Shown: positions 32,291-42,772 of the stretch, in pieces
Numbering within the stretch: position 1 is the stretch's first letter
Layout of the letters: every line of letters starts with the position of its first letter
Assembly (NCBI GenBank): GCA_037102815.1
Contig: BTPP01000002.1
Span: forward strand, 3,906,001 to 3,970,000
DNA from: Neurospora intermedia
Taxonomy: Eukaryota; Ascomycota; Sordariomycetes; Sordariales; Sordariaceae
Reading direction: 5' to 3'
DNA length: 64,000 nt
Notes under the pieces: generated by a model
What the model was told of the DNA's origin: nothing
Seen by the model: the letters and a program-made list of their open reading frames with translations, nothing else
The model's database searches: none
Made by a program: the position numbers and the translations under genes

Positions 32291-33839
32291 TGTGATGGAC
32301 GGTTTCTGGGAATTATGTCTGTGTGTGTGTGGTAGCTCGGCTGTTTGCTTGGCGAGCTGCTAGTCACCGGTGTGGTAGACTTGAGATGGCGCGATGTTGT
32401 TATCGGGTGCCAAGCGAGTGTTGTAGGTGTCAAAGATGTTTTCGTTTATACCGTAAACATTGTGGCCTCGGAGGTCGATGTCGTAATCGTCGATGACTCG
32501 GCTCGGTCGAGAGCGAAAGGGGAAGGTCGGGAATGCGGCAAGCTTTCTCGAAATCCCAAGGCGGGGAGGGTGGAACAATAGGACGAGTGACAGGTAAACG
32601 AGAAGTGGAAGCAGGTGAGATGCTAGTCGAGAATTAATACAATGTAAATGGATTACGAAGTGCCGTGCCCGCTCGGGGTGTGTATAGTAGCCGTAATGAT
32701 GGTGCTGATGATATATCGAACTGGTCTTGTTGGTGTTGTCTCGGAGGGATGATCGCTAAATCCGCCGCGTAGCTGAGGCGTCCTGTAGGTAGGTCTCGAA
32801 TCTCGTTTGTTGATTGGGGATTGCCCGCTCGATCCGATTGTATCAAACAATGCTTGCCGGTTACGCTTCGTAATTACTCGACACTGCCGTGGGCCCTTTG
32901 TTTGAGGTCGGGACGGGAGTCGCTGTTTGTTCGTTTCCCGATATTATTGCAGTTGGTTTGGCAGGCACCAGGTGGGTGAAGAAAGACAGATCGGAAGTGT
33001 TCAAATGGGAAGAGGAACTGGAACAATGACTTCCATCATTGGAACCCGAATAGACCTCGAAGGTCGGGACACGCACCCAAGTGGAAGCCGGGGGAGGCTA
33101 CAACCAGTGCGATCAACGCTTTAGGGCGGTGGGCGACCAACCTTGCTAGCGGATGGAACCCCGTGGCTGCGCCCATCCAATTCGCTGAAACCCGATGGAC
33201 GCGTTGCGTCTAGGATCATGCACTAACAATTATCTGCAGATCATCCACGGCGGCGTGAGTCTATTGATTCGGAGCCCCTGAATTGACATCAACAATCACA
33301 TCACCACAACAATCATCAACGTCACGGCATTATCAACATTATATGGTACACATTTGTTACCCACTTGAGAAGCTTTAGGTATTCTAGGTTAGAAATTTAG
33401 TCGAGAAACTACGAACCCACGAGCTAACGAAGACAGTAGTAATATTTCACATCAATCATCACATCATCACTTCGTAGCAGAACATTTAAGCGCACTTCAG
33501 TCTAGAATTCACTAACCACTCAGCCCTATCAAGCCATGATGTAGCCACCAACTATTATTGGGCTGGTTGGTTGCCGACAGGTAAAATGCGCTTTCAAATG
33601 CTAACTGGTCACTCAAACATGCCTTTCCCATTCCCTCCCATGCCCTTTCAAATGCTCCAAATGCCTCTGCTAAATAACAAGAGGTCTTTTTGAGAAAACT
33701 CAATCCCTGATGTCCAGTCCATAAGTCATCCGTGAATGCAAATGCTTTCCCTGGGTATCATGCCGGGTGCCGATGCGCCGATGCTGATGCTGATGCTGAC
33801 GATGATGCAAATGTCCCATCCCAAGCCATTCCAAACCCC
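32291..33839. other. Intergenic region upstream of lsb6
   Basis: It contains the 5' leader and promoter of lsb6 and, at the far end, the 3' UTR of the coiled-coil gene. Only short frames without recognisable content are present. A GATGCTGATGC/GATGCAAATG repeated stretch lies at about 33770-33815. No RNA gene was found. Confidence 0.45.
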
Positions 33840-35882
33840 CTAATGGAACCCAAGCTTCCTCTTCTCCTCAAAGCTCATCTCCTTCCACTTCCTAACCCTC
33901 TTCGCCTCCTCATCCAGGCTCTTAACCTCCCCCCTCAACCACTCCACCTCCTTCACCTGGGCCTGCGCCATCGCCAGGTCCATCGCCTCCTTGATCTCAT
34001 CATACTGCTCCTTGGCAGTCCTGACATTGCCCTCCTCATCTTCATCATCCTCGGGGTAAATACCCCGGGCCATGTTCTCCCTCTCCTCCCTGATCGCCTG
34101 GCGCCTGGCGGCTGGGCAGAGCTTGCACGCCTTCTCGGGAGCCGTGGCCTTTTCCGAGATATCGCAGAGCCACCACCCGCCATGCTCGCGCTTCCACGAG
34201 GTAGGCCACTCGGGATGCGGGTCATGAAACTCGTCGACGATATTGGAGAGCGGCTTCTTCTTGGTAGGAGCTCCCTCCTCCTCCTCCTCCTTCTCTTTCT
34301 TGGCCTTTTGGTGGAGCTCAGCAAACTTGACCATCAACTCGTAAAATCTGTCGTGCGGCTTGGAGGAACGGAGCGAGACGATTTGTTGGGCGTCGAAGAT
34401 TGGGAACCATGCGGGGACCTTCCGGGAGTTGTCGTGAGGGGCGGCGCACATGGGGTCGAGCATCTGCCCGGCGGCGAAGAGGGTTTGCGGTTCAGTGAGT
34501 TCGAGATCCGCGAGGAGGCTGTCATCTTCGTTGTTGTCGTGGTTGTTGTCAAAGTCGGCGGCGGTTGCTTTGCCTTTGCCTTTTCCCTTGGCTGTGTCTT
34601 TCTTGGCCCTGGCGGCGCTGGCTTTGGCTTGCTTGTGCTGGCGCTTGGCCTCTTCCTCCACGTACTTCTGGCTCTGAAGTTTGATAAAACTCATGAGGCG
34701 CCTCTGCTCTTCCTGGTTTGCCTTGTCGTCGGCTTGGCGCTTGGCGTCGGCGCGATGGAGATCCGAGACGTGGATGCTGTCCAGGAAGAGGGCTTTGCCG
34801 ACGATTATTTTGTACTCGTAAAACTGCTTCGCGATCTCCAACAGTAGCTCTTGGAGCTTGTTGTTGTTCTCCTCCTGTTGCAATTTGAGTTCATTCTCGC
34901 GAGCCTGAGCGAGGAATCTCTGGGTGCCGACTAGGACGTTTAGACCGCGCACGCGCTTGAGCTTGTGTCTGAGGCTCGAGAGTTCCTCGTGGATTTTGTC
35001 ATTCGCCAAGTTTATCTCTTTGACCCTTGCTTGAAGAGCATTCACCTGAGTCTGGATGTCCTTAATGGACTTGACATAACACTTAGTGTCCTCGTGCAGA
35101 AAGTCGAGCCAACCGTCGATCTCGTGGGTGAAGCCGAAAAGCTTGCCTTTGTTGAGTTTGGAGACGTCGTCACAAGGCTGTTCAACACTTTGGCCGACAG
35201 AGTCGTCGTATCGCATAAGCTTGCCGTCGTTGACCCAAGGATCCCTGATGGTCTCGACGTGCTCCCAGGGGAAGGCTTCTGCTGCCGCTTTGTTTAGAGA
35301 CTTTGCTGGGTATCTGATGGCGTTAAACATAAAAAACGGAAAGTCAGTCGATTCCTTCATGACTTTGTGCCAGGGGTGCAAGAAGTATTCCGGCCCTTCA
35401 ACTATCTCGCCGACGGGGAGACCAAGGTAGGCCTCGGGCGATCGGAATCTGGGATCATTCTTGCGATCAACTACCGCGGTGGAGGACTCGCCCTCTTCCT
35501 CCGTCGTGTTGTTGCCAGGTAGAATGACCGCTTGTGCCAAAATGGTCGCCCCTGACATAAAAGAGTCGGTGCCGGCATAACTCGTGGCATAGCTGGTACT
35601 AGCCAAGGTTGAAGATGAGGCTGGAAGGGGGATATCTTGGGGCCTGGACGACGGAAGGGGGATATTGTGAGGGCCCGAGGGACGGCTACTGGCCGTGAGC
35701 GAGCCTGGGGTTTGCTGGCCCGGGCAAGAAAGGCGAGGAGGGCGGGACATGTTCTTGAGGCTAGAAGCAGTGACCATACTTGTAGCTAGGGTAGGTCTTG
35801 GGACCGCCATGAGTCGGCCCACAACAGGGTTGGGGAGTGAGATGGTGTCCCGCGTAGGGCGGGGTCTTCTTGGAATAACCAT
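33840..35882 (-). CDS. Coiled-coil protein of unknown function, 680 residues
   Basis: A single open frame with an ATG at 35882. Residues 1-140 are disordered and rich in Pro and Ser. Residues 148-262 look globular and aromatic-rich (YFLHPWHKVMKE, FPFFMFNAIRYP, EIDGWLDFLHED). Residues 265-355 have heptad-like spacing and should form a coiled coil. A basic, Lys/Ala-rich helix with KGKGKGK (378-438) and an acidic patch (444-460) follow. Near the C-terminus, H567, C573, C586 and C589 lie around HGGWWLC, a possible small metal-binding site, followed by a Glu/Arg-rich helix to the end. No membrane segment or signal peptide is visible. I do not recognise the family. A structural or nuclear scaffold is possible but not shown. 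Confidence 0.78.
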   Translation of the reverse strand: MVIPRRPRPTRDTISLPNPVVGRLMAVPRPTLATSMVTASSLKNMSRPPRLSCPGQQTPGSLTASSRPSGPHNIPLPSSRPQDIPLPASSSTLASTSYATSYAGTDSFMSGATILAQAVILPGNNTTEEEGESSTAVVDRKNDPRFRSPEAYLGLPVGEIVEGPEYFLHPWHKVMKESTDFPFFMFNAIRYPAKSLNKAAAEAFPWEHVETIRDPWVNDGKLMRYDDSVGQSVEQPCDDVSKLNKGKLFGFTHEIDGWLDFLHEDTKCYVKSIKDIQTQVNALQARVKEINLANDKIHEELSSLRHKLKRVRGLNVLVGTQRFLAQARENELKLQQEENNNKLQELLLEIAKQFYEYKIIVGKALFLDSIHVSDLHRADAKRQADDKANQEEQRRLMSFIKLQSQKYVEEEAKRQHKQAKASAARAKKDTAKGKGKGKATAADFDNNHDNNEDDSLLADLELTEPQTLFAAGQMLDPMCAAPHDNSRKVPAWFPIFDAQQIVSLRSSKPHDRFYELMVKFAELHQKAKKEKEEEEEGAPTKKKPLSNIVDEFHDPHPEWPTSWKREHGGWWLCDISEKATAPEKACKLCPAARRQAIREERENMARGIYPEDDEDEEGNVRTAKEQYDEIKEAMDLAMAQAQVKEVEWLRGEVKSLDEEAKRVRKWKEMSFEEKRKLGFH

Positions 35883-37216
35883 ATTGTTGTCGAGTTCAAC
35901 TACTGAAGAAAAAGATGCGGCTTCGTTGTTGACGCGTACCTTTTCTGGCGAAGAAGGACGTATCAGTCAATGAGGTCTGACAGTGAAGAACAAGATAGTC
36001 GAATAGTGGATAAACGTTGTGTTCATCAACTGTAGACAGAGTTAGACATGTGCGATAGTGGAGTGGCCTTTAGTTGAGGCTTACCGCTGGTGAAGATGAA
36101 GTGATAGTCGACGCGATGATGGTCGTCAAGGGTTGATAGTCAAAGAGTAGGTGTCGACGTCTGTTACGATCGTCAAGAGATGAAGGTAAACAGATATGAC
36201 CGTGAACTGATGATCGATGAATTAGTGTCAGTCGACGAGCGTACCACTAGGTGAGGAGTAGTAGATAGTTGAGGAGCTCACCTTGTGGAAGTCGTCAGGT
36301 CAGAAGCCAACGACGTCTCGCAGTATTCTATCGACTGAAGCGCGCAGTTCGAGTTGAAGAGTTGATGCGCGGTGGCGGAGATGTCCGTAGATGGAGGGGT
36401 ATTGTGTGTGTTGAAGAGTCGTTGTTCTTGCAAAGTGGAATGCTGTGCGGAGCGGCAACAGTAGGAGTTGCGGATGATGCTGTTGGTTGGTAGTGGGAAG
36501 GGTGAGTTCTGGCTAAAGAGAGGTTGGAAAAAACATCTTATACCCTCCTGTCCTCGACGGTCACCCTCCACTGTCGCACTCCAGGTTAGTTGTCGCCGAC
36601 GAGGGAAGTGTGGTTTAAGGCAGATAGAAAGTAAACACTTGCGCTGTAACGGTCAAACAGAAGACCAGGTTTGGAAAACTGGTGATGTTCCATGAACAGC
36701 CCCACGAGCAGTCAAGAACAGTGATGCCGTTGCCAGATCAAGTGCGGTGGATGTAAGAACAGAGAGCACAGTCCAACTAGTGCCGTCTGTTGTTCAGTGA
36801 GTACTCGTTTCGGTACCCTCGCCGTCCTCAACAAGGCTAGGGTAGCCGGCGGCAGCGACAGTGGACGGTCCCAACAAAAGGGGTGACGTAACGGATTCAG
36901 GTCGTCCGATATTCAGCGAGCAGGTGAAGGTACGCCGTCTCGACGCTGAACGCTTTACAAGGCGGCACAACCATGGCTACCCAGCCTTGACGACCCTTCG
37001 ACTTTGAACCTTAGTGAGGCAAAGCACAACAGGGCACACGCACACCGCACCTGATTCGAGGCTGGGAAATCGTGAATTTGGTCTATCCACGACGATAGTA
37101 TTGGCAACGGTTACAACGACGACAGCAAAGACCGAGACCACAGCGTCAGATAGAGAAAAAACATCCAGAGATGATTGAACAAGGCATGCTTTGATAGAAA
37201 ATGATGAAGAGAATTC
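35883..37216. other. Upstream region of the coiled-coil gene and 3' side of the helicase gene
   Basis: No coding sequence supported. On the minus strand a likely 5'-UTR intron runs from 36084 to 36030: GTAAGC donor, CTAAC branch site and CTACAG acceptor, 55 nt. The stretch 36090-36240 repeats GTCGAC-containing and GTCGTCAAG-type motifs several times, without clear periodicity. Confidence 0.4.
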
Positions 37217-39329
37217 TTAGAGTGCCATAGCCGCAACAGACCCAACTGACACCGTCTCGCGCAGTCGTTTGTCCTTCTCAAGCAACAGGATCTGCTTCTT
37301 CTTCCGCTTCTTGACCGCCGACAAGTCCGCAAACCTGCCACGCGCCCCATGCTTAAACTTGGTGATCATATCCGACGCCGCACCTCTCGTGACATCCGTG
37401 GGCTCGACCGGCTCCTGCCCGCGACGAATCGTCCTGTTGATAAACTTAATCTGGCCGTCGGTTGCCGGATCATCGCGCCACTTCATACCTCTGTGGATAA
37501 AGTTGCGAGGGTACTTGCCTTGACCAGCTGATGAGGCAAGAAAGCTGTCGGCACCGTGAACGGCGTCGGCAAATGTTTCGGCCTTTAGGATCTCGCGTGG
37601 CGACGCGTAGGGAGATTTGGATGGCGTAGATACAGGCAGCGTGCGCACTTCGTAGGCAACCCATGGTGGTACCCCTTGCTCTTCTTCCTCGGGCGCAACC
37701 TTCTCCAGCTTGACGTAGGAACCGTCAGGGCCACTGATAACATACTTGTCCTGCCCGATCATCACCCAGGAGTACTGGCTGATCGAGCGGATGTGTCTCT
37801 CGCCCGACGAGTCGGCAATCAAGTCAAAGACCGACTCGTACTCGGTGAAGGTGACGGCCCATTCACCCTGCGGCGCCGAATTCGGGCGCTCAGTCGAGTG
37901 ATAGACAATCTCCTTCCTTGCCTCCTCTTCTGCCCTTCGCTCTCCTTGTTCCTTCATATCCTCCACCGACGCTTCCTCCACCAACAGATCCGGATCGAGC
38001 CCAAACAGCGTTGGTGTCGTGACGATTCCCGTCGCCAAGCTTGACACCATATCAATAATATGACAATTCTCCTTGCCAGGGTACAACCTCATGCCGCGTC
38101 CAATCATCTGAATCAGCAGATTTCTTGACCTTGTCGGCCTCGCCATTAAAATACAGTCGATATTGGGGATGTCCGTCCCCTCCGTAAACACCCCGCAGTT
38201 CACCAGCACAGGGAATTCGAACCTTTTAAACGCGTCCAAAATGTCGGCCCGCTCCTTGGCGGGCGTGTCACTCGTCACAAACCGCGCGTCGTAGCCGTAT
38301 CGCCTGAATGTGGCCGTCATGTCGGCTACGTGGGCGAGGTCGACGCAAAACACCAGTGTGGACTTGCGATTACCTGCTTTGGCGTACCAAGTACGCACGG
38401 CGATGTCGTTAGTTGCTTCGGAATTGACAGCGCTAGAAAGCTGTGCTATGTCAAAGTCTCCTCCAGCACCCTTCTTGACATTGCTCAGGTCTACCGATGA
38501 GTCGACGGTGGTGAAAATGACGTCGGACAACCACTTGTCGCCAATCATGTCGACGTAGTCCTTGTGGTAGACAATTTCATCGATAGCTGCTCCCAACCTG
38601 AGACCGTCTGCTCTCGAGAAAGTGGCAGAGACGCCGACCAGATGGGGCGAGTCGACCTGCTTTTGTCGGAGACCAAAGTGCTCGAGGGTGCGCAGGTAGC
38701 CGGGGGCGACAATGTGGTGGGCTTCGTCGACGAGGACGAGCTTGAAGCGCGATGGGTCGAACTTGAGCAGGCGATCGCCGGATATGATGGACTGCAGACT
38801 GGCGACAGTAATGTCGGCGATGCCGGAGGCTTTGACGTTGCCCATCTCGACTTCGACCGTCTTGTGCGGGTAGGTGTTGGCGCAGTGACGGGCGGCTTGC
38901 TCGACTAGTTCCCGGCGGTGGGCGATGATGAGGGTTTGGGTGGCATTGTCAGAACGAGGCTCGATGCGGTCAATGAGGTGGGTGAAAATGACCTTGATTA
39001 GAGTTTAGCAAGTGGTTATTTGTGGAAGCTGTGAGAAGGGGATGGCTCACGGTTTTACCAGCACCGGTGGCTAATGAGACACCCAGCCGTTTGTGACCCT
39101 GGTTGATTGCTGCCAGGACGGACTGGATGCATTCTTCTTGATAATCACGAAGTTGGATTTGTTGTGACAGGGCATTTGCCAGACGAACTGAGCTTGTGAA
39201 TGATCGTGGGTGGCAATTTGATCGTGATGATGATGGGATGCCCAACGTTCCTCTCCATATTGAGCTACGTGGTGTCATAAGGCTCAAAGTCCTTGTGGCT
39301 GTTACGAGCCTTCTCATGAGGACACTCAT
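37217..39329 (-). CDS. irc3: Mitochondrial DEAD/DEAH-box helicase, Irc3-like
   Basis: Two exons, 39329-39051 and 38992-37217, give 684 residues. The 58-nt intron (GTGAGC..AAG) falls straight after the Walker A threonine, in phase 0. The ATG at 39329 opens a typical mitochondrial presequence: about 50 residues with many Arg and Ser and no acidic residue. Superfamily 2 motifs follow in order: LRDYQEECI (60-68), ATGAGKT (87-93), [13 protein letters not shown] (182-185), SATF, then the second RecA lobe with GTDIPNID and [13 protein letters not shown]. The last 150 residues are family-specific. Yeast Irc3 is a mitochondrial branch-migration helicase that maintains mtDNA; the length and motif order agree. 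The similar SF2 helicases of restriction enzymes are excluded by the presequence and eukaryotic introns. Confidence 0.9.
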
Positions 39330-40385
39330 TGCTCTGAATTTACTTTCTTTACTCGTAGTGAGGACGTCTCTCTTTGACTGCCACTCGTCCGTCTTCTTTG
39401 TTCGCTCATCGACAGACAAAGCCCATGACACTCGACTCGAAATGACGGTTGAGGGAGTTGTATCGTAATGATATATGATAAGGAGCGACTGAGTGAACAA
39501 GGGCAATTGAAAACATGAAGATTCCACAATGTTCGCCGGACTCCGGAGGGTTGATGTTTCAGTGAGATGTTGTTGTCCAAGGCAGCTGGCGCATGTGATG
39601 GTCGTTGAAAGCTGTGCGTTTAGCAACTTCTGCCGAGATCATTGTTCACCAATCATAGCCATTGTTTCGCTGCTGCGCGTGTCCTGAGGACTTTGTATTT
39701 TTTATACATCGAACAATACTACTGTTTGGTATTGTTGACCCCGGATATGCCCTCAACCAATCTTCCTTTCTCCATCTTATTTCATGTTAATCATCTTGTC
39801 CAATTTCAAAGAGTCTTGTTAGCATCGTCGTCCACTGCTGACTTGAACTTTTATCAAATGGGTGGGTCATGCTGTTAAAGAGACTGTGCCTGTCAAAACG
39901 ACCAAGACGTACCTTGGTCGATGTGATTGGTTGTAGGTGCCGGGGTTAAAGTGGGGCATCAAAAAAGGTACCTGATCTGCAGTCACTACAGAATATTCGC
40001 AACATCGCCGGCAACTTTCACGGGTTGATCAATGAATCATCATAGTTGGTTGTCTAGAAACCTCACTAAATATGGTGAAATAACTACTTGAGCTATCAAC
40101 AAAATCTGATGAGACAAAGGTCGTTCCTATCCATCAAAGTGAACTTTTTGGTACGAGTCCAAATTCCACCAGGCATCTGTTCGTTCCCCACATTCAAGTG
40201 CATGGATTTCCTCACTTCATCTTCGTCTTCTTCAACTCCATCGCAACTTCCATTTTACACACGATGACAAGCCAGCTTGGGAAGTCGCAACCCTTTTTAT
40301 GATTGTCATAATTTTATCCTGTCCTTGATACATCTGAGCTTTTTCCATCTTTCTCATCCATTCGAGGCAAAGAAAAAGCAGTCAG
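39330..40385. other. Divergent intergenic region between irc3 and the Rrn5-like gene
   Basis: It contains both upstream regions. No gene, repeat or RNA was recognised. The stretch before 40386 has CATCTTTCTC/CTTCATC-type pyrimidine steps typical of leaders here. Confidence 0.5.
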
Positions 40386-42569
40386 ATGGATTCAAACCCT
40401 GGACTCAGTGACCACCATACCGCCGGCAATGGCTCCCCCCACCATCAACGACCACGACGCTCAGTCCGAAGCCAAAGTCGAAGCCTACAGCCAGAGTCTG
40501 ACGCAGATTATCACCGTGTAAAAATCGAACCTCAAAGCGACCATGATGGCGACAGAAATGACGCCGAGTCGCACTACGGAAGCGCCATCGATGATGCTGA
40601 ATTCGACTACGCCCAGCTAGACGGCATCCCTCGCCGCCGACACCAGGTAGAATCCGCAGGCAGCGAGTATGAACCGCCTTCCGATGAAGACGTCGACCTA
40701 GAAAAGACAAAGAGGGGAAGGTCACGCTCGCGATCAAAATCCGTCCTCACCCCGCGCCCTTCAAAACGGTCATCAGATGGCCTAGCCCTCCATACAGAAC
40801 GGCCCCCAAAACGGCACAAAACCCCCTTCAACCACTCCTACCTCGCCCTCCTGAACGCCGATATCATTGACGCCGCTTCGCGCTTCGTTCCTACCGGCGA
40901 TGAAACCACCCAGCAACTAGCTCCTTCCCAGATTGGTCTAACTGTCTGGACCCCCGCTGAAAAGGAGCTTTTCTTTTCCGCAGTCTCCCGTCTCGGCCCG
41001 GACTCCGCTTCCGCCATCGCTTCACGAATCCGCACCAAAAGTGAGCTCGAAGTTGCAGAGTACCTGGAAGTCTTTCGGCAGACCATCAAGACCAGGCAGG
41101 ACCCCAAACTTGCGACCCCGGCGCAGTTGCTGCAGCCTGTGACGCCGGCCGAGGTTCCGGCGGCTGTGGAACTAAGTCAGCAGTGCTGTAATGCCCTCGA
41201 GGAGGCGGCGGATGCGGTCGCTAGCAGGCAAGAGTCGTGGGAGGAGGCGGAAGAGATGCGGAAGTGGGGGGAGAACAGGTGGCTGATCAGGAAGGATAAC
41301 GTAAAAGGGTTGGAGATGGAGGCAAGAGAGGAGAGGGAGAAGGAGACGGAAATGAAGCAGAGGGAAGAGAAGGGAAAAGTCAAGGATGCGAATCAAGATG
41401 GTGACTATGAGGCGGTAGTAAGAATCGAGGAGGACATCGACGAATTTGGCCGAAGGAAATTGCCTGCTCTTGATCTGTTCCGAGTCCGAAAAATGCTCGA
41501 CCTCTCCGAGAACGTCTTCATGAATTCTACCGTCGACGACTACAACTGGAGCAGCATGTCCGACGAGCCTCCTGCCATTCGAGCCACTGCCCTCGAGGAT
41601 TTACATTCGCTGGTGGTCTCGCTAACGCGAAGGCTCGTTGCGGCAGTTATTTACATCAGCGAGTCACGCATCAAAGCCAAACGGGCCGTTCACCCATTAA
41701 CACGAAACCATGTCTGGATACAGGACGTCGAAGCGGCAGTCCTTTCCCTAGGGTTAAAGAAGGATAGCCATCAATTCTGGGTTAAAGCAGCAAGACGGTT
41801 AAGACTGGATGTTTACGGGGACGAAGACTATGATTACAAGGAGGAACTGGCGCTAAAAGAGGAAGAAGGGATAGATGTGGACGTTGAAATGATACGAGAC
41901 GAACCAGAGCCAATGTCCTACGCCGAAGTAGAGGAAGCCCTAGGCCTCGAAGCCGACACCAACCGCCCAGAATCCGACGACGCGGACGAACCTGACGAGG
42001 ATGAACGAAGCGACGTCGAGTCTCTAGCCTCCCTTTCTTCCACACCCTCCCTCGACGAGCTCGACAATCTCGAACAGAATGCCGAGGAGCCCACCCGGAC
42101 CGAGCCAGATCAAATTACTCCATCAAGCCCTGCCCCATCCGAACATCACCAACTGGACCCTGTCGAAGACGAAGCCATCAAATCCGAAGCCAAAGAACTC
42201 CTCCGCTACTCGGCTCTTCCCATGGCCATCACTTCTCGTACTAGACAAGTCCTCTACTCTCGTATTCGCACACAGCGCGCTCAGGAGGCGTACGCTGACG
42301 CGCTGGACATGCGGGCTAGTTACAAAGAAGAGAAGAGAATGTGGCAGCTGTTGGAACGAGAGCCACCAGAGGACTTGGTCCTGGTCAAGGGGGAAATACC
42401 CCAGGAGCCGGTGGCTACGGGGAGGCATACGGGGGTTGATGAGCTATTAGGGACGAGGGGGGTGGAAGTGGGCGCTTGGAGGGAAAAGGTTGAGGAGGGA
42501 TTTGGAGGAGCTGCGTGGGAGGTTGAATGGCAAAGGCATTTAGAAGATCCCAAGGAGCGTGGGAGGTAA
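40386..42569 (+). CDS. rrn5: Rrn5-like RNA polymerase I upstream activation factor (SANT domain)
   Basis: Single exon, 727 residues. The N-terminal 145 residues are acidic and Ser/Arg-rich, with basic patches (KRGRSRSRSKS, PPKRHK) that could be nuclear signals. A short conserved helix (YLALLNADIIDAAS, 152-165) precedes a SANT/Myb-like domain at about 184-235 (VWTPAEKELFF...IASRIRTKSELEVAEY). The SELEVAEY ending is characteristic of the Rrn5 family. Residues 270-335 form a Glu/Lys-rich helix, and residues 340-500 a second conserved globular part (LPALDLFRVRKMLDLSENVF). The rest is acidic. In yeast, Rrn5 is part of the UAF complex, which binds the rDNA upstream element with histones H3/H4 and promotes Pol I transcription. 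Assignment rests on the SANT-flanking pattern; another SANT-domain chromatin protein is the main alternative. Confidence 0.75.
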   Translation: MDSNPGLSDHHTAGNGSPHHQRPRRSVRSQSRSLQPESDADYHRVKIEPQSDHDGDRNDAESHYGSAIDDAEFDYAQLDGIPRRRHQVESAGSEYEPPSDEDVDLEKTKRGRSRSRSKSVLTPRPSKRSSDGLALHTERPPKRHKTPFNHSYLALLNADIIDAASRFVPTGDETTQQLAPSQIGLTVWTPAEKELFFSAVSRLGPDSASAIASRIRTKSELEVAEYLEVFRQTIKTRQDPKLATPAQLLQPVTPAEVPAAVELSQQCCNALEEAADAVASRQESWEEAEEMRKWGENRWLIRKDNVKGLEMEAREEREKETEMKQREEKGKVKDANQDGDYEAVVRIEEDIDEFGRRKLPALDLFRVRKMLDLSENVFMNSTVDDYNWSSMSDEPPAIRATALEDLHSLVVSLTRRLVAAVIYISESRIKAKRAVHPLTRNHVWIQDVEAAVLSLGLKKDSHQFWVKAARRLRLDVYGDEDYDYKEELALKEEEGIDVDVEMIRDEPEPMSYAEVEEALGLEADTNRPESDDADEPDEDERSDVESLASLSSTPSLDELDNLEQNAEEPTRTEPDQITPSSPAPSEHHQLDPVEDEAIKSEAKELLRYSALPMAITSRTRQVLYSRIRTQRAQEAYADALDMRASYKEEKRMWQLLEREPPEDLVLVKGEIPQEPVATGRHTGVDELLGTRGVEVGAWREKVEEGFGGAAWEVEWQRHLEDPKERGR

Positions 42570-42772
42570 CAACCAGTGAAGTGTCACTTGTGCGGTGCGT
42601 GGAGTTTGGCAATTCTGAGGAAGACTGGGGGCAGAGGAAGGAAGATGTTCCCAAGATGGCCACTCAGGATCCAGGTTGGCTAGCATGTCATGTATGTTCA
42701 ACGGGCTTCTCTTAAACATAAATGATACTGCAGGTTGGAAGTCTACAACACTACATCTTCGAGTACATCCAT
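42570..42772. other. Short convergent spacer
   Basis: Only 203 bp separate the stop of the Rrn5-like gene from the stop of the RNA-end-processing gene on the other strand. Their 3' UTRs must lie close together or overlap. Confidence 0.6.
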
